Origin: Prochlorococcus sp. AG-409-M05
GTDB taxonomy: Bacteria > Cyanobacteriota > Cyanobacteriia > PCC-6307 > Cyanobiaceae
NCBI GenBank assembly: GCA_003215435.1
Contig: QCKJ01000003.1
Location: 124,001 to 188,000 of the forward strand
DNA length: 64,000 nt
Direction of reading: 5' to 3'
Position numbers and translations under genes: made by a program. Shown here piece after piece: positions 10,001-19,247 of the stretch (within the stretch, counting starts at the first letter, position 1; each line of letters opens with the position of its first letter). The notes beneath the pieces are model-generated. The model was not told where the DNA came from. It did no database searches and saw only the letters and a list, made by a program, of their open reading frames with translations.

Positions 10001-10286
10001 ATAATCCATTTCCTTTTAAATTAGAAAGCTTGGTTGATCTCACTGCACGGCTTGGAAGAGTAAGGCAAGCCGTTGCATCAATAATTCCTTCAGGTAAAAG
10101 GTCTCTTTCAGTTAACCAACCCCGCAAATCCTCTGGAGAAAGCGTAAAAGGATGAAGTGCTGGAGTAATGCCTGGGCCCGCTGGAGTGGCTACTCGCCAA
10201 GTATCTGCCCAAACAAGAAGAGCAGGTCGACCAGAACTGGTCGGAGTTCGTATCGCTGGAAGCCAGGTGGCGTGCAACAGGCTCAT
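7077..10286 (-). CDS. SNF2/HepA-family superfamily 2 helicase/ATPase
   Basis: A 1069-residue SNF2-family ATPase. The N-terminal about 560 residues are a helicase-associated region; the ATPase core follows with DDMGLGKTIQ (Walker A, about residue 615), DEAQAIKN (motif II, DEAQ rather than DEAH, about 715), LTGTPVENR (motif III) and the C-terminal RecA lobe with LLSLKAGGVGLNL and TDRAYRIGQ (motif VI, about 1000). Such proteins translocate on double-stranded DNA rather than unwind it; bacterial RapA/HepA recycles RNA polymerase. It is first in a three-gene unit with the SWIM and MEKHLA genes. Whether it acts in transcription, repair or defence is not shown. Confidence 0.93.
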   Translation of the reverse strand: MSLLHATWLPAIRTPTSSGRPALLVWADTWRVATPAGPGITPALHPFTLSPEDLRGWLTERDLLPEGIIDATACLTLPSRAVRSTKLSNLKGNGLLEVEEGGSKPAWAGLPLQAGEPIPKKSEWWPWQVQGLAVEPCSATTWLSKLPLSGKCLDLGDELRWWSHLQRWSLSIIARGRLLPQVELSKGEGYPHRARWVPLLNREDDRRRLEELAARLPLVATCALPWREPMGRRTNRMTRLRPEAMREANPVASCRPRSGRLRVANLLEELVDAQIRKNFEPKAKALDPMLSAWEEALGSDTGVLALADEEVERLAMASNHWREGVAGTVAPARACLELFTPLEEEELWELRFALQAEADPTLKLPASSAWAAGSAILQLGEIRVEHPGEVLLEGMGRALTVFPPIERGLDSPTPESMKLTPAEAFVLVRTASAQLRDVGVGVELPLSLSGGLASRLGLAIKAELSQRSRGFTLGESLDWNWELMIGGVTLTLRELERLAGKRSPLVRHKGAWIELRPNDLKNAEKFCSANQDLSLDDALRLTATEGDTLKKLPVHKFEAGPRLQGVLEQYHQQKAPDPLPAPEGFIGQLRPYQERGLGWLAFLHRFDQGACLADDMGLGKTIQLLAFLQHLKVENELKRATLLVAPTSILTNWKREALIFTPELNVYEHYGSRRPSTTSDLQKALKGVDLVLTSYGLLQRDSELLETIDWQGVVIDEAQAIKNPSAKQSQAAREMAMSTKSNRFRIALTGTPVENRVSELWALMDFLNPRVLGEEDFFRQRYRMPIERYGDMSSLKDLKARVSPFILRRLKTDKAIISDLPEKVELSEWVGLSQEQSSLYKKTVEDTLDAIACSPRGQRHGKVLGLLTRLKQICNHPALALKQGDIDESFISRSAKLQRLEEILEEVIDAGDRALLFTQFAEWGHLLQSYLQKRWRFEVPFLHGSTTKKERQALVDRFQEDPRGPQIFLLSLKAGGVGLNLTRASHVFHVDRWWNPAVENQATDRAYRIGQDKRVMVHKFITSGSVEEKIDQMIREKSRLAEDIIGSGEDWLGGLGVDQLRELVSLDDS

Positions 10287-10568
10287 GGCCGCGACGCGGA
10301 AATCATGCTTTGGGTCCCTCGAAGCAGGAGTGAACTAGCAATCAGTAACAACCATGTCCAAAGAAGTTCTACTCCTAAAGGTGGAAGGCTGTCTATGACC
10401 TTTTCATAGCACCAGAAAGCACAGTCTGCACATCAAAAATGGCTGGACAAATAAAAAGTCAAGGAAAACATTGCAAGGAATTATTTAATGCGAGTGATGA
10501 AATTAACTCGTTTGGTGGTGATTTTTAGAAGAGATTTGTATGCTCAAAGAGGATCCTGGCTCTAGAGG
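10287..10568. other. Divergent intergenic region, SNF2 gene / alaS
   Basis: These 282 bases separate two divergently transcribed genes and should carry both promoters. I see only very short reading frames (for instance 14 codons from an ATG near 10354) and no clear hairpin, repeat or RNA gene. Confidence 0.5.
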
Positions 10569-13274
10569 GTGCCCCTTTCCACGCAAAATTTCACTATGGA
10601 TGATGCTAATAATTGCTATTCACGAGAATCGTCACCTCGAACGAGTCTTGAAATCCGTAACGCATTTGTAAATTATTTTGCTGAGCGAGAGCATGAAGTA
10701 GTTAACAGTGCATCACTAATTCCGGAAGACCCAACGGTATTACTTACTATCGCAGGCATGTTGCCTTTTAAACCTATTTTTCTTGGACAGGTAAAAGCAC
10801 CCTCTCAAAGAGCAGTAAGCGTACAAAAATGTATACGCACCAACGATATAGAAAATGTCGGACGAACTGCTAGGCATCAAACATTCTTCGAAATGCTAGG
10901 AAACTTTTCCTTCGGCAATTATTTCAAGGAAGAGGCGATTAGATGGGCTTGGGAGCTCAGTACGAATGTTTACAAACTAGATCCACAGAGACTCATCATC
11001 AGTGTGTTCAGAGAAGACGATGAAGCTGCATCTATTTGGCAAGACTTAATAGGTGTTAACCCAAAAAAAATCATCCGAATGGATGAAAAAGATAACTTCT
11101 GGGCATCAGGACCTACAGGGCCATGTGGCCCTTGCTCCGAGATGTATTACGACTTTCTCCCGGAATTGGGAGATGACTCAATTGACTTAGAAGACGAAAA
11201 CAGATTCATCGAGTTTTACAATCTGGTCTTTATGGAATTCAACCGAGACAATAAAGGAAAACTAACACCACTTAAAAATCGAAGCATAGACACTGGCATG
11301 GGCCTAGAAAGAATGGCTCAAATCCTTCAAAGAGTTCCAAACAATTATGAAACAGATCTTATTTTCCCAATCATTGAGAAAGCAGCAAGATTGGCATCAA
11401 TCGACTATCTAAAAGTAGATGTAAAAACAAAAACTTCCCTAAAAATCATAGGTGATCACAGCAGAGCTATTACGCATCTAATAGCAGATGGTGTTAGAGC
11501 AAGCAACCTAGGGCGTGGATATGTCTTAAGAAGACTCCTGCGAAGAGTGGTTCGACATGGACGATTGATTGGTATTAATCAAACATTCCTCACGCAGATG
11601 GGAGAATCAGTAATTGAATTAATGAGCTCAATTTACCCAAACTTAATTGAAAACAAGGTGTATATCCTGAAAGAACTTGAAACAGAAGAAGAAAGGTTTT
11701 TAGAAACCCTTGAGCGTGGAGAAAAATTACTAAATAGCCTTCTCAAAAGTAATCCAAGCAAAATCAAAGGTGAGCAAGCCTTTGAGCTCTATGACACATA
11801 TGGGTTCCCTTTAGAATTAACCGAAGAGATTGCAAGCGAATATGGAGTAGAGGTGGACTTGAAAGGCTTCAACAAAGCCATGAACGAGCAAAAAAAACGT
11901 GCCAAAGCGGCGTCTATATCTATAGATCTAACTGTCCAAAGCTCTATTGAACAAATCGTAAAAGAAATAGAGCCAACAACTTTTAAAGGGTATGAGACTT
12001 TAGAAGAAAGAAGCCAAGTCAAAGCCCTTATCGTCAATGGTAAACCCTCCAACATTGGAGTATCAGGAGATGAGATTCAAGTGATCCTTGATAGCACTCC
12101 CTTTTATGGTGAGAGTGGTGGGCAAGTGGGAGATCGGGGACATTTAAAAGGCATCATTCATGACAACGATGCAGTGAGCATAGCCATCAATGCTGTCAAC
12201 ACAAATAAGAACGTTTTTGTACATAACGGCTTTATCGAAAAAGGTCAGTTGTCAGTAGGAGATGTAGTCAATGGTCAAGTTGATCGAATCTCTCGTAGCC
12301 GAGCACAGGCTCATCACACTGCTACCCATCTATTGCAAGCAGCTCTTAAAAAAGTCAAAGGACCTGACATCAGTCAGGCAGGATCTCTCGTTGACTTCAA
12401 CCGACTTCGTTTTGACTTTCACGCACCAAATCCTGTTACCTCTAAAGAGCTTGAAGAAATCGAACAGCTAATTAATCTTTGGATTAATGAAGCTTATCCA
12501 TTAGAAATCAGTCAAATGTCACTTGAGAATGCCAAGTCAGCAGGTGCAATTGCAATGTTCGGTGAGAAATACGAAGATATAGTAAGAGTCGTAAATGTAC
12601 CAGGAGTCTCACTAGAGCTATGTGGTGGTACACATGTAAAAAACACTTCGGAGATAGGGTTCCTGAAAATCTTGAATGAAACTAGTGTCGCTGCTGGTAT
12701 TCGGAGAATAGAAGCCATAGCTGGGCCAGCAATCATGGGTTTCTTAAACGAGCGAGATAAAATCGTCAAAGATCTAGCGGAAAGATTTAAATCGCAGCCA
12801 AATGAAATTATTGATCGGGTGATCTCCTTACAAGAAGAGCTCAAACTCACAACAAAAAGCCTAGAAAGATCACGCGAAGAACTTGCACTAACAAAAGCAA
12901 TATCCTTCGCAAGCAATGCAATTCATATTAACAATAGTCAATTAATAATAGAACGCCTAGATGGAATAGATGGAACCGGATTACAGGGTGCCGCGCAAGG
13001 GCTTGTTGCTCGTTTAGGGAAGAATAGTGTCGTAATTTTTGGAGGGCTACCAAATCCAAATGATGAAAAAAAAGTTGTCCTTATAGCGGCATTTGGTGAG
13101 ACAGTAATTTCATATGGTCTACAAGCAGGCAAGTTTATAGGTGAAGTTGCGAAAATATGTGGTGGTGGTGGTGGTGGGCGATCAAATATTGCACAAGCTG
13201 GTGGTCGTGATGGATCGAAGCTAGATCATGCATTAAAAGTTGCACGAGAAAAACTTATTACAAAGCTTCAATAA
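10569..13274 (+). CDS. alaS: Alanine--tRNA ligase
   Basis: Full-length class II alanyl-tRNA synthetase. The catalytic N-terminal part shows RTARHQTFFEMLGNFSFGNYF and the WASGPTGPCGPCSE loop; the editing domain carries HHTATH (about residue 580) and CGGTH (about residue 684), the zinc-binding residues that hydrolyse mischarged Ser- and Gly-tRNA(Ala); the C-terminal C-Ala domain ends with a glycine run (encoded by a GGT repeat) and AQAGGRDGSKLDHAL. The start given is GTG at 10569; an ATG nine codons later (10596) is equally possible, since the homologous region begins only around SLEIRNAF. The glycine repeat is normal for the family. Confidence 0.97.
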   Translation: MPLSTQNFTMDDANNCYSRESSPRTSLEIRNAFVNYFAEREHEVVNSASLIPEDPTVLLTIAGMLPFKPIFLGQVKAPSQRAVSVQKCIRTNDIENVGRTARHQTFFEMLGNFSFGNYFKEEAIRWAWELSTNVYKLDPQRLIISVFREDDEAASIWQDLIGVNPKKIIRMDEKDNFWASGPTGPCGPCSEMYYDFLPELGDDSIDLEDENRFIEFYNLVFMEFNRDNKGKLTPLKNRSIDTGMGLERMAQILQRVPNNYETDLIFPIIEKAARLASIDYLKVDVKTKTSLKIIGDHSRAITHLIADGVRASNLGRGYVLRRLLRRVVRHGRLIGINQTFLTQMGESVIELMSSIYPNLIENKVYILKELETEEERFLETLERGEKLLNSLLKSNPSKIKGEQAFELYDTYGFPLELTEEIASEYGVEVDLKGFNKAMNEQKKRAKAASISIDLTVQSSIEQIVKEIEPTTFKGYETLEERSQVKALIVNGKPSNIGVSGDEIQVILDSTPFYGESGGQVGDRGHLKGIIHDNDAVSIAINAVNTNKNVFVHNGFIEKGQLSVGDVVNGQVDRISRSRAQAHHTATHLLQAALKKVKGPDISQAGSLVDFNRLRFDFHAPNPVTSKELEEIEQLINLWINEAYPLEISQMSLENAKSAGAIAMFGEKYEDIVRVVNVPGVSLELCGGTHVKNTSEIGFLKILNETSVAAGIRRIEAIAGPAIMGFLNERDKIVKDLAERFKSQPNEIIDRVISLQEELKLTTKSLERSREELALTKAISFASNAIHINNSQLIIERLDGIDGTGLQGAAQGLVARLGKNSVVIFGGLPNPNDEKKVVLIAAFGETVISYGLQAGKFIGEVAKICGGGGGGRSNIAQAGGRDGSKLDHALKVAREKLITKLQ

Positions 13275-13276
13275 AA

Positions 13277-15202
13277 CTACCCATGAAGATACGTACTTTG
13301 GCGCAAACTTGTCTCAACATGATCCAATAGACGTCGAGCGTCACTAATTTTCAAGGTCCCTCTTTGAATCGCAGATTCACTAGCTATGCGTAACCTTTCA
13401 AGTAATTGTTCAGGATCATGATCCATCGCTTCAAGTACCTCGGAATTTGTATTTCCACGAACAACATGATCAAGCTTATACCCACCAGTAGATGTCAATC
13501 GAACATTGACTGAGTTAGTGCTGCCAAACAAATTATGTAAATTACCCATTACTTCTTGATATGCACCACCCAGAAAGACTCCTATCAAGTATGGCTGATC
13601 CTCAAGAAATGTGTGGAGTTCTAGAAATGACTTTTTATTGCCATTATCAATAAAATTAGCAAGTTTTCCATCGGAGTCACAAGTTAAATCCGCAAAATGT
13701 CCAAGGTGAGTGGGCTCTTCATTTAATCGATGTATTGGCATCACAGGAAACAACTGTTCAATCGCCCAGGTGTCTGGCGCTGAGCGAAAAATCGAGAAGT
13801 TTGCATAATAGGTGCTTGTAAGTACAGACCGAAGAGCCTTCAGCTCATCTGGAATAGTTCTATCCAGGGGAAGTCGCTGTACAAGGGCTCTCGCACAAGC
13901 AGATGTGAGTTGCTCAGCCATCGCTCTCTGAGGCAATCCAAGATAGCCAAGTCGAAATGCTGTTAAAGCATCATCCCTAAACTTGACTGCATCATTCCAA
14001 GCCTCCTGAAGACTTGAGAATTCTGCATCAGAGTCCAAAGGAATAATTTGAATATTTGACAACGTCTCCCGTAAATTGCGAACAACAAGTGGCTCTTCAT
14101 CAGTAACCTCAGGAACCGCAACTTGCATACTTCCCGTCCCAAGAACATTAAATACCAAAATAGAAAAGTGACTAGCGATAGCCCGTCCACTCTCACTAAC
14201 GAGGGTTGGTACCTCTATTTGATTGGCATCACAACATTCACGTACAGTTGCAACCACATCATTTGCATAATTTTGAAGAGAATAGTTTGTTGAAGCTGAG
14301 GTAGCTGTTCTACTACCGTCATAATCAATACCTAAGCCACCGCCAACGTCTAAATACCCCATAGGGGCCCCTAAACGTCTTAATTCAACATAAATCTGGG
14401 AAGCTTCTTGTAAGGCATCTTTGAGAACAGCAATATCATTAATCTGACTGCCCAAGTGAAAGTGCAGCAATCGCAAATCATTTAATAAGTCAGCATCCCG
14501 CAATGCTTCAACGGTCAACAAGATATCAGGAACAGTCAGGCCAAACTTGGCAGTTTCACCTACTGATGAACCCCAACGACCACTACTACGGCTAGCAAGC
14601 TTTGTTCGGATTCCAATTAATGGTGATGCACCAAGCTCACGGTTAGCCGCAATAATTCTGTCAACTTCATCTGGTTGCTCAATCACTACAACTGGTTGCC
14701 GTCCAAGTTGGCGAGAAAGAGTAGCTGTTTCTATATAGCGTTGATCTTTATATCCATTACAAATCAACAAAGCATCAGGATCATCAATTAAAGACAAGGC
14801 AATTAATAATTCCGCCTTACTACCCACCTCTAAGCCAAAATGCCAACGTTGACCACAAGTCATCAATTCTTCAACTACATGACGTTGTTGATTACATTTA
14901 ATAGGAAATACACCCTGAAAACGCCCCATATATTCGTAATGCTCAATAGCACTAGCAAAGGCCTCATGTAATCGACTCAGACGATCTTCAAGAATGTCAT
15001 CAAAGCGAATCAAAAGTGGTAGCTCTAGGTTTCTTCCTTCCAATCCATGTACTAATTCAACCAAATCAATTGTCGATCCTCCTTCTCCCTTAGGAGAAAT
15101 ACTGATATTTCCAAGCTCATTGATAGAAAAATAAGGAGACCCCCATTTCTCCAAACCAAACAATTGAGAACTATCACCAATAGACCAATCAGACTTTGGC
15201 AT
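13277..15202 (-). CDS. speA: Biosynthetic arginine decarboxylase
   Basis: A 641-residue PLP-dependent fold III decarboxylase converting arginine to agmatine and CO2, the first step of the agmatine route to polyamines. The PLP lysine lies in FPIKCNQQRHV (about residue 100); the glycine-rich phosphate loop is YLDVGGGLGIDYDGS, and the C-terminal half has the catalytic-loop region around FLGGAYQEVMGNLHNLFGS. Length matches SpeA. It converges on alaS with two bases between the stop codons. Its pathway partners speE and speB are about 10 kb away at 24270-26002. Confidence 0.96.
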   Translation of the reverse strand: MPKSDWSIGDSSQLFGLEKWGSPYFSINELGNISISPKGEGGSTIDLVELVHGLEGRNLELPLLIRFDDILEDRLSRLHEAFASAIEHYEYMGRFQGVFPIKCNQQRHVVEELMTCGQRWHFGLEVGSKAELLIALSLIDDPDALLICNGYKDQRYIETATLSRQLGRQPVVVIEQPDEVDRIIAANRELGASPLIGIRTKLASRSSGRWGSSVGETAKFGLTVPDILLTVEALRDADLLNDLRLLHFHLGSQINDIAVLKDALQEASQIYVELRRLGAPMGYLDVGGGLGIDYDGSRTATSASTNYSLQNYANDVVATVRECCDANQIEVPTLVSESGRAIASHFSILVFNVLGTGSMQVAVPEVTDEEPLVVRNLRETLSNIQIIPLDSDAEFSSLQEAWNDAVKFRDDALTAFRLGYLGLPQRAMAEQLTSACARALVQRLPLDRTIPDELKALRSVLTSTYYANFSIFRSAPDTWAIEQLFPVMPIHRLNEEPTHLGHFADLTCDSDGKLANFIDNGNKKSFLELHTFLEDQPYLIGVFLGGAYQEVMGNLHNLFGSTNSVNVRLTSTGGYKLDHVVRGNTNSEVLEAMDHDPEQLLERLRIASESAIQRGTLKISDARRLLDHVETSLRQSTYLHG

Positions 15203-15379
15203 GGAAATTAGGCCTCTGGAACTGACAAATGGGCAGAATCATCAAACACTATGCAATCGTCTACAGAACTCTTTAAGTAGGTCTAACATTCAGCCAGTAT
15301 TGGGGCTGCCAGGCTTGTACTTGCCAAGAAGGCAGGTCCCCGATGACTATAACCAGATTATTCACTTGCTTTAAATTTC

Positions 15380-15838
15380 ATGGACCGAGAAAAGACTTTT
15401 ATTGCTATCAAGCCAGATGGTGTACAACGTGGACTAGTGAGTGAAATCCTAGGGCGTTTTGAGCAAAAAGGTTTCAAATTAATAGGACTCAAATTTCTAA
15501 CCCCTAGCCGGGAGTTAGCTGAGCAACATTATGGTGTTCATAAAAACAAGCCTTTTTTCAATGGTTTGGTGGAATTCATAACCAGCGGTCCAGTAGTCGC
15601 TATGGTCTGGGAAGGAGAAGGAGTGATTGGAAGTGCGCGAAAATTAATTGGATCTACCAAACCCTTAGAAGCTGAACCAGGAACAATAAGAGGGGATTTT
15701 GCTGTGAATATCGGCCGAAATGTAATTCATGGCTCGGATGGTCCAGAAACAGCAAGTTTCGAAATCAGCCTTTGGTTCAAAGATTCTGAATTAACTAATT
15801 GGACACCTTCTGATGAAATTTGGCGTTTAGAAAACTGA
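15380..15838 (+). CDS. ndk: Nucleoside diphosphate kinase
   Basis: A 152-residue NDP kinase that moves the gamma phosphate from ATP to other nucleoside diphosphates through a phosphohistidine. The active-site His is in [12 protein letters not shown], and [10 protein letters not shown] near the N-terminus is the family signature. Length is normal. The gene is divergent from speA across 177 bases that contain a small GC hairpin (CTTGCC/GGCAGG near 15320) without a T-run; both promoters should be here. Confidence 0.97.
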   Translation: MDREKTFIAIKPDGVQRGLVSEILGRFEQKGFKLIGLKFLTPSRELAEQHYGVHKNKPFFNGLVEFITSGPVVAMVWEGEGVIGSARKLIGSTKPLEAEPGTIRGDFAVNIGRNVIHGSDGPETASFEISLWFKDSELTNWTPSDEIWRLEN

Positions 15839-15896
15839 CTAAACAATCATTTGATTCGTAATTACTGATTTAAATAATCATGTAATAAAACCAAAG

Positions 15897-17006
15897 TTAA
15901 GTTTCAACTTCAAACCTGTCCCAACGAAATGTTTGCAATAACTGCAGCAACTGATTACTGATCTGCTGACCACTTAAACAAGTAGCAATCAACTCTGCAG
16001 TTATTGCAGCTAGCAATACCCCATTTCGATGATGACCAGTAGCTAGCCATAACCCCTTTAAAGGAGATGGGCCAAGTAAAGGAGCCTCATCAGGAGTGCA
16101 AGGCCTAAAACCCCACCAACGTTCCATTGGAGGCCAGTTCCTTGCGTCTGGCAAAAGAGTGGTAATCCCATCTAAAAGTTCCTTCTGACCTAAGGGAGTT
16201 AAGCCTTCAGTAAAGCCAACAGAACGTTCACTGGTTGCACCAATAACAATTAAGCCATCCTCTCGAGGCACCATGTATGTACCCGGTCCAAAAATTACTC
16301 TCTTCAATGCATCTCGAGGAGCCTGTAAAGAAAACATCTGTCCTTTAACTGGAAATATTGGTAATCGATTCAAAACTTGGCCACTCCAAGCACCACTACA
16401 GAGAACTGCTTCATTACTCAGTATTATCTTCCTCTCTCCAGTTGCATCGCGTATTTCCACTCCATGAAAACGCTCCTGCTCATTCACTAGCTCAAGAACT
16501 TCAACCCCCTCTTGAAAATGAACACCAAGGCCAACACAAGCTTTCTCAAGAGCTCGCATTAGTCGCCTTCTATTATCTATCTGACCATCTTGGCTAAAAA
16601 GTAAACCAGCTTTCCAACAGGAACCAATTCCTAAAACTTCCTCTTCGAGTTCAGCACGATTCAAACATTGGCCAAAATCAGCGGTGGGATAAGAATCTCT
16701 TTCCTTCTCAGAAAGAAAAGGCACAACGATGCCACACAATCGGAGTCCACATGAAATGCCACTGTCATCTTCAATGGTCTTCACCCATGAAGGAATACGC
16801 TTCAAACTCAATTGACCTAACTTCAATAAATCCCCATTCAAACCTTCAGCATGAGGAGCAAGCATCCCAGCTGCTACAAAACCAGCAGCCTCGCTTCGCT
16901 GTCTACTTAAAATCTCAACTTTCCTGCCTTGACGGGCCAATTGATGCGCCACTGAAAGACCCATCAGCCCACCACCTAAAACCAATAAAGGATTATCAGA
17001 AATCAC
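15897..17006 (-). CDS. thiO: Glycine oxidase ThiO (thiamine biosynthesis)
   Basis: A 369-residue FAD-dependent amine oxidase. The N-terminal dinucleotide motif is VLGGGLMGLSVAHQL, followed by SEAAGFVAAGMLAPHAE, typical of ThiO, and the C-terminal FAD contact GLWLATGHHRNGVLL. ThiO oxidises glycine to iminoglycine, which feeds thiazole synthesis with ThiG and ThiS. The start is GTG at 17006; no ATG fits. No other thiamine genes are adjacent. A more distant paralogue is found at 51798-52874, so substrate division between the two is open. Confidence 0.88.
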   Translation of the reverse strand: MISDNPLLVLGGGLMGLSVAHQLARQGRKVEILSRQRSEAAGFVAAGMLAPHAEGLNGDLLKLGQLSLKRIPSWVKTIEDDSGISCGLRLCGIVVPFLSEKERDSYPTADFGQCLNRAELEEEVLGIGSCWKAGLLFSQDGQIDNRRRLMRALEKACVGLGVHFQEGVEVLELVNEQERFHGVEIRDATGERKIILSNEAVLCSGAWSGQVLNRLPIFPVKGQMFSLQAPRDALKRVIFGPGTYMVPREDGLIVIGATSERSVGFTEGLTPLGQKELLDGITTLLPDARNWPPMERWWGFRPCTPDEAPLLGPSPLKGLWLATGHHRNGVLLAAITAELIATCLSGQQISNQLLQLLQTFRWDRFEVET

Positions 17007-17114
17007 AAGTAGCGTATAAGTACGTAGGCTAAGGAAGTCAAAAGATCCATACCAATCAAATTCTGAAAGGTTAAAAGCCTTTTCATAAGATTCGACCCTC
17101 TAACAGGATAAGTA

Positions 17115-18587
17115 ATGTCATCAAAAACTCATTGGGAAGCTGTAATTGGTCTTGAAACCCATGTCCAATTAAATACACAGAGCAAAATCTTCACCGCTGC
17201 CTCTACAACATTTGGGGATGATCCAAATACCCATATTGACCCCGTAGTTTGCGGGTTACCAGGAACACTCCCAGTATTAAATCAAAAAGTTCTGGAATAT
17301 TCAGTCAAAGCAGCTATGGCACTCAACTTAAATATCGCAAGTCATAGCAAGTTCGATAGAAAGCAATATTTTTACCCTGACCTCCCTAAAAATTATCAAA
17401 TTTCTCAATATGATGAACCTATTGCAGAGGAGGGCTGGATTGAAGTAGAAGTTGCAGAGAAAGGGAAAGAAACCTATATCAAAAAAATTGGGATTGAACG
17501 TCTACATATGGAAGAAGATGCAGGAAAATTAGTTCATGCAGGTAGCGATAGGCTCGATGGCTCCACACACTCACTCGTAGACTACAACCGAGCTGGAGTC
17601 GCACTAGCAGAAATCGTAAGCAAGCCTGATCTTCGGACAGGTCGAGAGGCAGCTGAATACGCGTCTGAAATCCGACGAATCATGCGATACCTAGGCGTCT
17701 CTGATGGAAACATGCAAGAAGGCTCATTACGTTGCGATGTAAATATCTCAGTAAGGCAAGGCCCAAATGAACCCTTTGGAACAAAAGTAGAAATTAAAAA
17801 TATGAATTCGTTTTCAGCTATCCAAAAAGCCTGTGAATACGAAATTCAACGACAAATCAAGGCCTATGAAGAAGGTGAACCAATACTCCAAGAAACTCGT
17901 CTTTGGGATGAAAGCAAGCAATTTACTAAAAGTATGCGTAGCAAAGAAGGTGCAAGTGACTACAGATATTTCCCAGACCCAGATCTTGGTCCTATTGAAA
18001 TCAGCATCGAACAAAAAGAAGCATGGCGAAAAGAGCTTCCTGAATTACCTGCTCAGAAACGTAATCGTTATCGAGAAGAGCTTGGGCTTTCTCAATACGA
18101 CGCAAGGGTACTAACAGAAGAACTAGCTGTTACTAACTACTTCGAAGCAGCTGTCTTAGCAGATGCGGATCCAAAAACAGCATCGAATTGGATCACAGGA
18201 GACTTGGCAGCATACGTAAATTCAAACAAAATGACTTTCGCAGAACTACCTTTTTCCCCTGAATCATTAGCTGAAATGGTTCAAATGATTGAAGGAGGTA
18301 AAATTAGCGGGAAAATTGCTAAAGAAATACTTCCTGAACTCCTCAGTAAAGGTGGCTCTCCGAAGAACATTGTTGAGGAGCGTGGATTAGGAATGATAAG
18401 TGATCCAGACACTATTACCTCATTAATCGATGAGATTTTAAACAACCATCCAGAAGAAGTAAATGCTTTTAAAGGTGGGAAAAAAAAGCTTCAGGGATTC
18501 TTTGTAGGCCAATTAATGAAAAAAACTGGAGGTAAAGCTGATCCGAAGCTTAGCAATCAAATCCTTAATGAAAAGCTCAATAAATAA
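17115..18587 (+). CDS. gatB: Asp/Glu-tRNA(Asn/Gln) amidotransferase subunit B
   Basis: A 490-residue GatB. The start VIGLETHVQLNT and the motif ALAEIVSKPDLRTG are family hallmarks, as is the C-terminal YqeY-like tRNA-binding tail with GFFVGQLMKKTGGKADP. Within GatCAB it activates the side-chain carboxylate of misacylated Glu-tRNA(Gln) (or Asp-tRNA(Asn)) with ATP and transfers ammonia from GatA. GatA and GatC are not in this window. It converges with coaE, four bases apart. Confidence 0.97.
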   Translation: MSSKTHWEAVIGLETHVQLNTQSKIFTAASTTFGDDPNTHIDPVVCGLPGTLPVLNQKVLEYSVKAAMALNLNIASHSKFDRKQYFYPDLPKNYQISQYDEPIAEEGWIEVEVAEKGKETYIKKIGIERLHMEEDAGKLVHAGSDRLDGSTHSLVDYNRAGVALAEIVSKPDLRTGREAAEYASEIRRIMRYLGVSDGNMQEGSLRCDVNISVRQGPNEPFGTKVEIKNMNSFSAIQKACEYEIQRQIKAYEEGEPILQETRLWDESKQFTKSMRSKEGASDYRYFPDPDLGPIEISIEQKEAWRKELPELPAQKRNRYREELGLSQYDARVLTEELAVTNYFEAAVLADADPKTASNWITGDLAAYVNSNKMTFAELPFSPESLAEMVQMIEGGKISGKIAKEILPELLSKGGSPKNIVEERGLGMISDPDTITSLIDEILNNHPEEVNAFKGGKKKLQGFFVGQLMKKTGGKADPKLSNQILNEKLNK

Positions 18588-18591
18588 ATAA

Positions 18592-19230
18592 TTATAGTAA
18601 TCCTTTTACTTGAGAAATCCAACTAAAATGATCACCACTATTATCTATAACTACATCAGCGAAACTAATTTTCACATCTAAGGGCAACTGAGCAGATATA
18701 CGTGCATTAGCATCTGCTACTGTAAAGCCTTCTCGATCAATTAAGCGTCTTATCTGTTGATCTGGATTACATGAAACAACCCATATCTCAGAGCACATTT
18801 CTGTATATTTAGCCTCAAATAATAAAGGAATTAGCAAAACAACGATTGGCTCTTTTCTAAGATTCGTAAGCTCTTGTACGATGAGCTGAAAAACCTGAGG
18901 ATGGATAAGTTCCTCCAACCATCGCCTCTCTTGTGGGTCAGAAAAAATAATGTGACTTAAGGCAGAGCGATCTAACACATCATTATTTTCACAGCCATCA
19001 ACCACTACTGTTTTTCCATATCGATGAATGACAGCCAAAGTAGTTTTAGAACCTTTTGTGAGGAGATTTCTAGCTAAAACATCAGCGTCAAGGACCGGGA
19101 GGGCTTGCACGTTTTGAAGGTAATGAGCCACACTGCTCTTACCTGTGGCTATTCCACCAGTAATGCCAATACGTCGTTGTTTGCCGTCCCAACGAAATTG
19201 GCTGGAAGAGCTTTTCTGATGATGGGTCAT
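18592..19230 (-). CDS. coaE: Dephospho-CoA kinase
   Basis: A 212-residue kinase for the last step of coenzyme A synthesis, phosphorylating the 3' hydroxyl of dephospho-CoA. The P-loop is GITGGIATGKSS, followed by LDADVLAR and VLLIPLLFEA, both typical of CoaE. The N-terminus is slightly longer and basic. Its ATG start is only 17 bases from the divergent argJ start, so both genes must share a very compact promoter area or be expressed from sites within each other. Confidence 0.95.
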   Translation of the reverse strand: MTHHQKSSSSQFRWDGKQRRIGITGGIATGKSSVAHYLQNVQALPVLDADVLARNLLTKGSKTTLAVIHRYGKTVVVDGCENNDVLDRSALSHIIFSDPQERRWLEELIHPQVFQLIVQELTNLRKEPIVVLLIPLLFEAKYTEMCSEIWVVSCNPDQQIRRLIDREGFTVADANARISAQLPLDVKISFADVVIDNSGDHFSWISQVKGLL

Positions 19231-19247
19231 TGTTATAGGAGCTTAGT

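Noticed and set aside
10152-10409. 85-codon plus-strand frame overlapping the 5' end of the SNF2 gene
   Set aside because: Antisense to a clear helicase gene; composition is that of a shadow frame.
12512-12916. 134-codon minus-strand frame inside alaS
   Set aside because: Serine-rich shadow of the alaS frame; no independent evidence.
13161-13181. GGT triplet repeat
   Set aside because: Encodes the normal glycine run in the AlaS C-terminal domain; not a separate repeat element.
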